Assembly (NCBI GenBank): GCA_030533445.1
Contig: CM060065.1
Coordinates: forward strand, 806,001 to 870,000
DNA from: Cyprinodon diabolis
Taxonomy: Eukaryota; Chordata; Actinopteri; Cyprinodontiformes; Cyprinodontidae
Direction of reading: 5' to 3'
Length of the DNA: 64,000 nucleotides
In this document: piece by piece, positions 25,824 through 34,772 of the stretch
Layout of the letters: each line of letters starts with the position of its first letter
How positions within the stretch are numbered: the first letter of the stretch is position 1
Position numbers and translations under genes: made by a program
Notes under the pieces: model-generated
Told to the model about the DNA's origin: nothing
What the model saw: only the letters and a program-made list of their open reading frames with translations
The model's database searches: none

Positions 25824-26015
25824 TTCGTCCACAGGCATCTCTTTCAATCGATGTGTCGACATACAACACCATCCTGGAGCTGAGCGATCAGGTGGTGGGC
25901 TGGGGAAGCGGGGACCGAGTGGTTGTTGCCAGCACTGACTACTCCATGCACCAAGCTGAGGAGTTTGTCCTGCTGCCCTGTCCTTCCTGCTTGCCCAACC
26001 AGGTGAAGGTCAAAG
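25824..26015 (+). CDS. cemip: cemip exon c
   Basis: The chosen acceptor is CACTCTCCAG before 25824. A second AG at 25833-25834 (CCACAG) would join in the wrong frame. The 192-nt exon runs from phase 1 to phase 1, with donor AAAG|GTGAGA. It encodes RPQASLSIDVSTYNTILEL, GSGDRVVVASTDYSMHQAEE and LLPCPSCLPNQVKVKG. STDYSM-QAEEF and LPC-SC-PNQVKV are hallmarks of the CEMIP/CEMIP2 family. The segment belongs to the extracellular region required for hyaluronan processing in this family. Confidence 0.9.
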
Positions 26016-26066
26016 GTGAGATAACTATGACCAAAATCCGTAGGATAAGGACTGCTACGAGGCACC

Positions 26067-26288
26067 TAATTATAATTGAACTTTATTGATCTTCCATTGG
26101 TGAAATTCCCTCTATGCATTTAACCCCTCCCCTTGGGGAGCAGTGGGCTGCCATCGTGGGGCGCTCAGGGAGCAGTGTGGGGTTAAGGGTCTTGCTCAAA
26201 GACACAGAGTGGCAGTCTGTTGGAGTTGGGCTCGAACTCAGAACCTCAGGATCCTTTATGCCCTAACCACTAGGCTGCCACTCCCCAC
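26067..26288 (-). mobile_element. tRNA-derived SINE
   Basis: On the - strand, from 26288, a tRNA-like head is visible. The A box lies in GGCAGCCTAGTGGTTAGGGC (rc of 26261-26279), and the B box GTTCGAGCC is the complement of 26229-26237. The 3' end at 26067-26090 is AT-rich. The middle shares the GGGGAGCAGTGGGCTGCCAT block with 16232-16440. The tRNA fold is not intact as a gene: there is no matching acceptor stem, so this is a retroposon and not a tRNA. Confidence 0.75.
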
Positions 26289-26344
26289 AATTTACATAAA
26301 TACAATCCTGCAGAGATTTTACTAATAATTAGATTTAAAATTCA

Positions 26345-26500
26345 TTAGCCAGAGTGACGTCATCCGCCACAGCGACCTCATTCTGCAAGAGTGATGACAT
26401 CCAGTTAGAGTGACGTCATTCTGCCGGAGAGAGACGTCATCCAGTTAGAATGACGTCATTCAGCCTGATTGACATCATCCGACCAGAGTGACTTCATCTA
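26345..26500. repeat. Degenerate tandem repeat with TGACGTCA palindromes
   Basis: Roughly 20-bp degenerate units of the form AGAGTGACGTCATCC are repeated about eight times. Perfect CRE palindromes TGACGTCA occur at 26355-26362, 26411-26418 and 26451-26458. Near matches occur at 26432-26439, 26470-26477 and 26489-26496. It lies about 350 bp upstream of exon d. Confidence 0.7.
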
Positions 26501-26854
26501 TCCAGCGTGTCGCTGCAGTTTAAGTGGGCAGTACCCATAATCTGTAATATAATTTTAGCTCTTTCCTGCATTCAGAGTTATTGTTCAGTTTTTCTTTCAT
26601 TCTTTGTTTTTTACATTTGTTTAAACTTGAAAACACTCCTAACCTCCTATTAAACCTTGCAGCTTTTTTCAGAGAAAATAATTGCTTGGTTTTAATGCTC
26701 TGTTTTGTTGGTCTATAGACTGATTTCTGCAGCACAGTGAAGCCTACAACAGCAGAAGGCTGTGAATACTTTTCCACTGTTCTTCTCACATATCTGAGCA
26801 TCACCAGTTTGGCCCTAAAGATGACAGACCTGTGTGTCTGTGCTGCTGCTGCAG

Positions 26855-27024
26855 GAACCGCCCAGTTCCTCCACATGGGTGAAGTGGTCGACGGGGTGGA
26901 TATGAGGGCAGAGGTTGGTCTGCTGACACGTAACATCCTCATCCGAGGGGAAATGGAGCCCACCTGCTACGGCCACCAGGCCTGCAAATTCTTCCCCTTC
27001 GATACCTTTGGGGGACACCTGAAG
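26855..27024 (+). CDS. cemip: cemip exon d
   Basis: The acceptor GCTGCTGCTGCAG precedes 26855 and the donor is AAG|GTAACC after 27024. The exon is 170 nt, from phase 1 to phase 0. It encodes QFLHMGEVVDGVDMRAEVGL, LTRNILIRGEMEPTCYGHQ and FDTFGGHLK. GEE/V-DGVDMRAEVGLL-RNI and FDFDTFGGH are family signatures shared with human CEMIP. The residue pattern GEMEPTCYGHQACKFF is shorter than human CEMIP at this point (GEMEDKCYPYRNHICNFF), a small lineage difference. Confidence 0.9.
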
Positions 27025-27582
27025 GTAACCTGCTGCTCAGTTGATTGCTTCCAGAGCCAGCAGCAGCGTCTCTTATTTCCACCTAGTGAAGGATTGATGT
27101 CAGACTCTGGTTTCCGCTCTGCCAGCTGCTTCAACAACCATCTATAAATATTAATGGTGCTTCAGTCACACCAGCAATGAAATCCTCCATCCAGCAGTTT
27201 TCCCGTAGTGTGTGAATGAGAGGATGATGGTAACAGGTGGTTACCTGCCAGGCTTTGGCCTCCTCTCACTAGAGGGAGCTACTGCTGATGAGGCGTATCG
27301 TGTTAACTTCCTGTTTGGACTGTTGAACAGTGTTGTTGCTGTCCAGTTTATCTCCGTCTGCATTAGGTTATTTTTTCTGTGATATCTCAGTCAGGGTTGG
27401 ACTGGGACAAAAAATCAGCCCTGGCATTTTGGACTAGACTGGACTAGACTTTGTTGGTGTACTGAATGTGTCTACCAACTGTGCAATACATTGAGGCCAG
27501 GTTAATAGAAATTAGTGAGAGTGGACACTTAGAATACTTCCAACATCTTAATTTGTTAACACTGTAAAATGTAAACTCCACC

Positions 27583-27586
<4 letters not shown>

Positions 27587-27623
<37 letters not shown>

Positions 27624-27624
27624 G
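27587..27624. repeat. GA dinucleotide microsatellite
   Basis: An almost pure run of GA with one C interruption (GAGACAGAG). Simple sequence with no other feature. Confidence 0.9.
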
Positions 27625-28235
27625 GTCACAGTCAACCACACATATTATCAGGTTATATCATCATCAGAAGTTATTGTGAGTTGCTGATCAGATCCATTCA
27701 GTCTTCCAGATGCTGCAGGGTAACACTGGACTACTGAGCTCATTGTGTGATGAACCATTAGAAATGCTGACAGAGAGGAGATGCACTCAGTGTAGGCTAC
27801 AAACAATCATCATTAGCCACTAGCGCTAGCATGAAGTTTATGGGTAGCAGCACCTGTTTACTAAATTAACTTTACCATGGAACATTAACAACATATTTTT
27901 ATTGGGGTTATTTTATCATATTCATCAAAGGGTTGGTTTGTTTATCCTATCATCATTAACAGACAAAAACTAATTTCAGGGAGATGCTTATCCCCCAACC
28001 GCCCCCCCCCCCCAGGGACAACAGAACCACACCGTGCCCCACACACACACTGAAGGCCAGCAACATTTCACCAACTGTTTATTAACTAACAGTAATTTCT
28101 TAAACACAAAACAGAACAATATTGGTCTTTTATTTTCAATACTTTCAATCTTGTAGCCTTGAACATCGGTTGTGTTTTCTGTTTTTCATGGACTTCAGCA
28201 TACAGTGCACCTCACCATGGTGTCATCATTCCTCA

Positions 28236-28335
28236 CCATGGCCGGTTCTAGACAGGGGCCAACGGGGGCCAGTGCCCCTGTAGATCATGTCCTGGCCCCT
28301 GTTATGGCCCCAGGACTGAAGACATGATACTTAAA
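28236..28335. mobile_element. Possible hAT-like terminus relic
   Basis: The stretch GGCCGGTTCTAGACAGGGGC, followed by GGGGGCCAGTGCCCCT, resembles the ends of hAT-type fish elements. A second possible end, GGGTTGGACTGGGAC, lies at about 27395. I see no transposase and no clean pair of inverted repeats, so the class is tentative. Confidence 0.3.
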
Positions 28336-28829
28336 AGAAATTCTAATAATGATCTCGGCTGGAACAGATATGATTACTGATGGGTCCTTTGGATCTATTT
28401 CATTCTTTTCTTTAGAAATTCTGTTTTACTAATTATTCAAAAATAATAATAACAAAAACATTTCTTATTCATTCCTACTGTGAACACCGCTGCACAGAGT
28501 GAAGGTGTTTTTCTACTTTCTGATTGGCCTAGCCCTTTAGACTGTCAGGGATGATAACCAATGGGCTGCAGTAGCCTGTGGTAAGGGCCGGATGATCGGA
28601 ACAGACTCTTGCGCTTCTGATTTTATTTTCTTCAAGCATTATGCAAATATAACGAGGCCGATTATAATAATAAATATAACGCCCAATTACCAGTCCATGC
28701 CTGATCTCAGTAACTCTAACTGTCCAGAACTACTTTAAAACATAGCACCTTCTGCTGCACATCTCTACTGAGCACTTGTCAGTTTCACACGGTTTTATTT
28801 CTGGTAGTAAGGAGTAGCTAGCCTAGGCT

Positions 28830-29165
28830 AGCGCTAGCTTAGCATTGCTATGGCTTCTCTCTCTCCCTCCCTCTCTTTTCCAACTCTTCCTTCTTCCTCT
28901 CCTCTCTCCTGCTCTCTGTGTCAGATGTTCAGTTATTCCTCTGCCTCCTTTAGTGATAATGGGATGTGTAATAAGTGTAGTATTTTTGTAGCTTTGGAGG
29001 CGAGGGTGTCAGAGTTAGAATCCAGGCTTCAGGCTGTTGAACATCCAGGAGTTAAAGTAGGCCCCCCATGTAGCTGTCCTCCAAAAGTGCCTGAGTAGCC
29101 TGGCGATTGGGTAACTGTGATTGTTATTCATGCTGGCGGTAATGATGTTGCACTCCCGAAACAGA
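28830..29165 (+). pseudogene. L2-type LINE ORF1 N-terminal fragment
   Basis: The frame at 28850-29098 encodes a Ser-rich start, then CNKCSIFVALEARVSELESR, a short coiled-coil-like segment typical of L2/CR1 ORF1. A stop replaces the residue after KVPE, and PGDWVTV continues after it. The next residues (VIHAGGNDVAL) resemble the C-terminal end of the ORF1 esterase domain, implying an internal deletion. Confidence 0.6.
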
Positions 29166-29508
29166 AAGGACTCAACTTCACTTTTCGCTTCGCTTTATTT
29201 GCCCCACACTGAACTTTTTTTTCTGATTGTTCTCTCTGGAGCAACCGGGCATGGACACGCAGATAAAACCATCACACTCTAGCCTTCTTTTTCCTTGCAA
29301 CTCCCGTTAATAACATTGACGTAGTTCCTACATCAGATGTGCCTAAACAATAGCAACTAGATGCGATGTTCTAAACAACAAAATTGACCAAAAAAAACGA
29401 TTAGATTGAACAAGTCAATAAAACAGTGAACAAATGTTAAATATTGAAATAAAATATGGTCAGGGTGCAACAATGACACACGGTTACGCCGATCGGAGGT
29501 CACTAAAA

Positions 29509-29910
29509 TTAGTTTTGCTTCGGGGTGTAAGTTTGCCAAAACAATGTCAACTCTGTAATTTTCTCTGGTCCCCTCCCTGATCTGACCAGTGATGACATGT
29601 TTAGCCACATGTCGTCATTCATGTCGTCGCCCGTTCTGGCCCCCGGCAAACATGTGACTATGGTCCCTGGTGTCTCTAATGCCACGTTTCTGACTATGGA
29701 GCTGCCAATCACCAGAGTGGGCTTCTTAGTGGGTGTGTCACTGAGTGGGGAAAACCGGTTAGAAACGTGAACGGGTTGGTGGTGACCAGTGGGCAGAGAT
29801 CCACGACTACGCTTTCTGCGTACAGTTACCCAATCGCCTGGCTGCTCAGGCACTTTTGGAGGACAGCTACGTGGGGGCCTACTTTAACTCCTGGAAGTTC
29901 AACAGCCTAG
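29509..29910 (-). pseudogene. L2-type LINE ORF1 esterase-domain fragment, inverted
   Basis: The - strand frame 29853-29509 encodes [34 protein letters not shown] and [13 protein letters not shown], followed by [11 protein letters not shown]. This is an SGNH/esterase-like domain seen in L2 and CR1 ORF1, starting with the GDS-like block (here IGSSIV). It is opposite in strand to the fragments on either side. Its outer end, 29826-29910, is the inverted copy of 29036-29120. Confidence 0.65.
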
Positions 29911-30359
29911 AAACCAGCGGTTGTCTAGGTGGTGTCCTGAAAACAACGTGGGCTACATTAATAATTGGCAATCCTTTTGGGGAAAGCCTGGTCTGATTCG
30001 GAGAGACGGCATCCATCCCAATCTGGATGGTGCAGCTCTTCTTTCTAGGAATCTGGCCACATTTATTAGTCCTCCAAAACCCTGACCCCCCAAGGTGCAG
30101 ACCAGGAAGCAGAGTTGTAGTTTAACAGACCTCTCTGCAGCTTCTCTACTGTTACCCACTCTTTACTCCATCCAGACAGTGTCTTGCCCACGACCAAAAT
30201 CTAATAAATTAGCAAATATTCCCAAAGGAGTAAATCATGATAATCTAATTAAAATCAAAATAACTCCAATTGGGGAAAAGTTCTGGGCGAGGAGGAGGAG
30301 TAGCAACAATCTTCCAGTCTGACTTACTGATTACTCCCAAAACAGTTAATACCTACAAC
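29910..30359 (+). pseudogene. L2-type LINE ORF1 C-terminus, ORF2 start and endonuclease piece
   Basis: + strand frames read [20 protein letters not shown] and [20 protein letters not shown] (ORF1 C-terminus, about 29950-30070). ORF2-start-like NLIKI follows, then an abrupt jump at 30278 into the endonuclease block [19 protein letters not shown]. The last 82 bp (30278-30359) are identical to 32400-32481. Several stops and deletions mark it as dead. Confidence 0.65.
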
Positions 30360-30570
30360 AATACCTTGGAGCTATAGAAATAAACTGAATAGAATTAATG
30401 ATGACGTGCTCCAGGCTCTGGATCAGACCAGCTGCTCTAACTTTAACTTTACCTTGGAGGAATGTTCTAAGCACACCTTTCTCCTAGCTGCTCACAGTTT
30501 CAAACTTCATTCTTCTGGTTGTTCTTCAGAGGATAGGATAAGCTGAGCATTCTTCTGCTTCATTTATCAG

Positions 30571-30780
30571 GTCCAGAGGGGCTTTAGATCTGTTCATCTG
30601 TCCGGTTTGGAGCTTCAGCACATGGGTCAACAGAGCATGGGTCACTATCCCATCCACTTTCACATGAATGGAGATGTAGATGAGCAAGGAGGCTACAACC
30701 CGCCAACATTTATCAGCCACCTATCCATCCACCATTCCTTCTCAAGATGTGTCACCATCCACGGCTCCAATGGACTTCTG
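30571..30780 (+). CDS. cemip: cemip exon e (first parallel beta-helix repeats)
   Basis: The acceptor CATTTATCAG precedes 30571 and the donor is CTG|GTGAGT after 30780. The exon is 210 nt, phase 0 to phase 0, 70 residues. It encodes VQRGFRSVHLSGLELQHMGQ, GHYPIHFHMNGDVDEQGGYN and LSIHHSFSRCVTIHGSNGLL. The YPIHFH...GDVDE-GGY-PPT and IHH-FSRCVT-HG-NGLL blocks are the PbH1 (parallel beta-helix) part of CEMIP and CEMIP2. Histidines and acidic residues are dense here. LINE fragments lie within 220 bp upstream and a tetranucleotide array lies 560 bp downstream. Confidence 0.92.
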
Positions 30781-31339
30781 GTGAGTTTAATGGTCTCTAC
30801 CCAAATTTTCCTTTTACTTTATAACAGATATTATTGAGATGAAACAAATGTCTGAACTTGTTGAGTCTGAAAACAGATGTCCATCCCAAACACAATTTAT
30901 CTGCACCATGCTTTGAAAAGCATCATTTTTGGAAAAGCAAACCTTTTTTCTATCATTAACTGAAGAATAGTCGAGATAATGATTTGTGTCATTAAGATTA
31001 AAACATTTTTTTGTAATTTATCTTTTGTTAAAGTTTTAACTTAATAAAAAACAACTCATCTTTGATATATATGATGTCAAAGCAGCTTCCCTCTGCCTCA
31101 GGCAGGTAGCCTGACTTTAGCTAACTTAAATCAGGCTACCTGCTGGAGGTTAGCCTGCTCAGCATATTAACACGCTAACAGGAAAACTCAACTTGTCTGA
31201 TTCTCAGTGTTCATCATTAGGAGGGAAGGACGGAAAAGAAGCAGTGCTCTGCTTCTAAATGATATTCATTTTATTTTAGAAAAAAACAATCATAAAGCTT
31301 CTCAATTCTTACGTACCCAACAACCTATCAAGACAGTAT

Positions 31340-32185
31340 CCAATCAATCAATTAATCAATCAACCAATCAACCCATCAATCAATTAATCAATCCATCAAT
31401 GAATCAACCAATCAATCAACCCATCAATCAATCAATTAATCAATCAATCAATTAATCAATCAACCAATCAACCCATCAATCAATTAATCAATCCATCAAT
31501 GAATCAACCAATCAATCAACCCATCAATCAATCAATCAATTAATCAACCAATCAATCAACCCATCAATCAATCAATTAATCAATCAATCAATTAATCAAT
31601 CAACCAATCAACCCATCAATCAATTAATCAATCCATCAATTAATCAACCAATCAATCAACCCATCAATCAATCAATTAATCAATCAATCAATTAATCAAC
31701 CAATCAATCAACCCATCAATCAATCAATTAATCAATCAATCAATTAATCAATCAACCAATCAACCCATCAATCAATTAATCAATCCATCAATGAATCAAT
31801 CAACCAATCAACCCATCAATCAATTAATCAATCCATCAATGAATCAACCAATCAATCAACGCATCAATCAATCAATCAATTAATCAACCAATTAATCAAC
31901 CCATCAATCAATCAATTAATCAATCAATTAATCAATCAACCAATCAACCCATCAATCAATTAATCAATCCATCAATTAATCAACCAATCAATCAACCCAT
32001 CAATCAATCAATTAATCAATCAATCAATTAATCAACCAATCAATCAACCCATCAATCAATCAATCAATTAATCAATCAACCAATCAACCCATCAATCAAT
32101 TAATCAATCCATCAATGAATCAACCAATCAATCAACCCATCAATCAATCAATTAATCAATCAATCAACCAATTAATCAATCAATC
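31340..32185. repeat. Array 4: TCAA/TTAA tetranucleotide-derived array
   Basis: About 850 bp of four-base steps built from ATCA, ATTA, ACCA, CCCA and occasional TGAA (for example CAATCAATTAATCAATC). The + strand is almost free of G. Longer blocks such as CAACCAATCAACCCATCAAT recur at 31361, 31461 and 31601, a 100-140-bp higher-order period. It gives a spurious Asn/Gln/Pro/Ile-rich frame at its left end. Confidence 0.95.
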
Positions 32186-32196
32186 CATGGTAAAAT

Positions 32197-32690
32197 AAAT
32201 AAATTAGAGAAAGAAAAACAATTAAATGCGGTCTGTTTAACATAAGATCGCTTTCCTCTAAAAGTCTGCTAGTTAATGACTTGATTTGTGTTAATCACAT
32301 TGACTTGTGTTGCCTTACAGAAACCTGGCTGCAGCAAGAGGATTATGTGAGCATAAACGAGGCAACTCCTTCAAGCTATTTAAATTTTCACATACCCAGA
32401 AGTTCTGGGCGAGGAGGAGGAGTAGCAACAATCTTCCAGTCTGACTTACTGATTACTCCCAAAACAGTTAATACCTACAACTCTTTTGAACATTTAACCC
32501 TTAATTTCCCTGATCCAAATTTCAAGGCAAGAAAATCTCTTCTTTTTGTATCTTTGTATCGTCCACCAGGTCCTTACTCTGAGTTTTTAGATGAGTTTTC
32601 AGAGTTCCTTTCTGATTTGGTATTAAATACTGACAGGGTCATCATAGTGGGAGATTTTAACATCCATGCTGACATTGAAGGTGTGTTGGT
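32197..32690 (+). pseudogene. L2-type LINE ORF2 endonuclease fragment
   Basis: The frame 32281-32766 shows [37 protein letters not shown] and [12 protein letters not shown], the AP-endonuclease motifs (E in TETWL, YRPP, GDFN-H) of L2/CR1-like LINEs. Upstream, CGLFNIRSL fits the start of the domain. The LINE match ends at about 32690 and the frame then runs into unrelated T-rich sequence, so it is a 5'- and 3'-truncated remnant. Confidence 0.8.
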
Positions 32691-33179
32691 ATTGATGGCC
32701 TGTTTTATTTTTTGTTTTAGTTTAGTCTTTGTGCCAATCTGTCATTTTAGTTTTTATTTGTTTTAGTCAAAGTTTAGTCTTATTCTATCTGTGTTGTGAT
32801 ATGCGGAGCTATGGATCTGCAGCGGGGGGGGGGAGCACCAACCACCTTGACACTCTGGTTAGGGAGAGAAACACAGGTCAGTGACCATGATAATCTGATG
32901 GAACGTGGTTTTCAATGTGAGTCACTTACCTGGTTTAACCGCCAAAGAGTGAACCAGAGGCTGCAGCCCCAGTTAACAGGCTGGAGTCCGAGCCAGGTCA
33001 GGGAAAGAGTTCAGAACAGGATGGTTCTGAGACCCAGGAGTCCGTAGCATGGTCGGGGGCTCCGATCAGAACCGGAACAGGCAGATCCAGGGTTCCATGA
33101 GTCCACAGAGCGTTCAGATGCAGACCGGTAGGCGCAGTAGTTGAGAGGCAGAACAACACATGACATGAAGAAAACCACA

Positions 33180-33826
33180 GAACTTTCTGCTTCATTCTAT
33201 CTCTATTCTCCCACTCTGCAGAATCTGTTAGTTCAATCTCTAACGTTCTGCTCTCTCTGCTTTTTCTCATAGTAGCTTCATCTGGTCTGTTCCTGTTTGG
33301 CTGTGACTCCATCCTGGAGAGAAATATCAGCTGTGCTGCTGCCATCAACACCTTTGTTTCTAGATGTTGGAGCTTGGCCTGTTTTCCAGTAGTCCTGTTT
33401 CTCTGACTGTGACTAACTGGATGTGCTCTCTTCATCCTCTGACATGGGAGCTGGCTCGGAGCTCGTCTGCCTGGCTGTGTGTTTCCTGGACGGGGCCGCC
33501 TGTGGAGCCGGTTGACAGTTGCCTTTTGTATCTATGCTTCTTTTTCTATGTCTGCTTCTGTCTCCTTGAACCCCAGTGGGCCTCAGCAGATGGCCGCTCA
33601 CACTGAGCCTGGTTCTGCTGGAGGTTTCTTCCTGTTCAAAGGGAGTTTTTCCTCTCCACTGTCGCTACAAGCATGCTTAGTGTGAGGGATTGCTGAAGAG
33701 TCAATGAGTCGATGCAATCAGCTGGTTTTCCTTAGATAGAAAACTGGATGATCTGGTGAACTGGAAAAGTGACCTGAGATGACATGATGTGAATTGGAGC
33801 TATAGAAATAAACTGAATAGAATTAG
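33180..33826 (+). mobile_element. Dispersed fish repeat, 3' part, + orientation
   Basis: It contains GGGAGTTTTTCCTCTCCACT, GTGAGGGATTGCTGAAGAGT and the end block GATGTGAATTGGAGCTATAG, which resembles the 3' end of a very common teleost repeat. A second copy of its end lies inverted at 63745-63890, and a 30-bp piece lies at 30367-30396. No protein domain is visible. The left boundary is approximate. Confidence 0.55.
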
Positions 33827-34566
33827 TTATGAAAATTGTGAAAAATAGCAACATAAAATATAAAAAATAAAGAAAAGCTATTCAATAGTAAATTAGATAA
33901 TTAAATAAAGATATAAATATTGACAAAGAATGATCACTAGACTGAAAAAGATAAATAATATTAGCTGTAAGGGGGAATTAAGAACGACATTCAGACAGAA
34001 AAGCATGGAGTCTGAAGACATTTTCTCTAAGGACAAAGGAAGTATATTTATTTCATCTTTAATTGTTATGATTGTAGAGAGAGTTTTTGTAAGATAGCAG
34101 TTTCGTATGAAAAAATTGACCATAATAATTATATTACTAATTATAAATTCAGTTTGTTTATATTGGGCAATAATATCAGATTACATTGGGAAGGAATGAA
34201 TGTTTAAGGATTTAGAGATTAACCAGTTATAAACTGAGGATGTTTGGGTTTTACTACAATAAATAAAAAAATGTCATTTAAAGTTTGGAAATGACTCTCT
34301 TTATATTTAGGCAGAATAGCAAATGTATCGGCCTTCGGATCTGACCTTCAGAGGAGAGAGCCGCTGAAAAAGAACTCCGCAATTTAGTCATAAAACATCT
34401 AAATGGCCAAAGGAGGCGGGATTAATTGAAATGGGGAGCTGAACGGGTGAAAAAGCTGACAAATGGCCGCTCCTTCAACACGTCCATGTTTCTGTTTTTC
34501 ATTGATGCAACACAGACCAAGCTGAACAGGTTGTTTATTCAAAGAGGATGTCTGTTTATGATGCAG

Positions 34567-34772
34567 GTGAAGGACGTGGTGGGATACGACACCTTGGGTC
34601 ACTGTTTCTTCACAGAGGATGGAGCAGAGGAGAGAAACACTTTTCACCATTGCCTGGGTCTGATGGTGAGAGCAGGGACACTCCTGCCCTCCGACAGAGA
34701 CAGCAAAATGTGTCGCACCATCACTGACGGAGCATTCCCAGGATACGTGGCTAACCCCCGTCAAGACTGCAG
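34567..34772 (+). CDS. cemip: cemip exon f
   Basis: The acceptor TTTATGATGCAG precedes 34567 and the donor is TGCAG|GTACCA after 34772. The exon is 206 nt, phase 0 to phase 2. It encodes VKDVVGYDTLGHCFFTEDGA, EERNTFHHCLGLMVRAGTLL and PSDRDSKMC, ending ANPRQDC. Human CEMIP has KDVVGYNSLGHCFFTEDGPE and LLPSDRDSKMC at this point, so this is one of the most conserved blocks. The split codon AG|T completes a Ser across the next, 28.5-kb intron. Confidence 0.92.

Larger units (their letters stand above)
26016..26854 (+). other. cemip intron (0.84 kb)
   Basis: It holds a tRNA-derived SINE (26067-26288) and a short degenerate tandem repeat rich in CRE palindromes (26345-26500). No gene is seen. Confidence 0.75.
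27025..30570 (+). other. cemip intron (3.5 kb) with rearranged LINE fragments
   Basis: Contents in order: a possible DNA-transposon terminus near 27393; a GA microsatellite (27587-27624); a C/A-rich stretch near 28005; another possible terminus near 28236; L2 ORF1 pieces in both orientations (28830-30080); and an ORF2 start with endonuclease piece (30140-30359). No host gene other than cemip is seen. Confidence 0.7.
30781..34566 (+). other. cemip intron (3.8 kb)
   Basis: It contains the TCAA-type array (31340-32185), an L2 endonuclease fragment (32197-32690) and a dispersed repeat (about 33180-33826). The rest, including 33830-34560, is AT-rich and I see nothing else in it. Confidence 0.7.

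Noticed and set aside
25831..25834. Alternative acceptor CCACAG for cemip exon c
   Set aside because: Starting at 25835 does not match the phase of exon b (one extra base) and would lose the conserved LCGK-VRP junction; the acceptor ending at 25823 fits both.
26229..26288. tRNA gene on the - strand
   Set aside because: A and B boxes are present, but no complete cloverleaf with paired acceptor stem; the shared body with 16232-16440 marks it as a SINE.
32998..33606. Short open frames of 60-145 codons around 33.0-33.6 kb on both strands
   Set aside because: They lie in a dispersed fish repeat and its flank, overlap each other on opposite strands, and carry no conserved motif.
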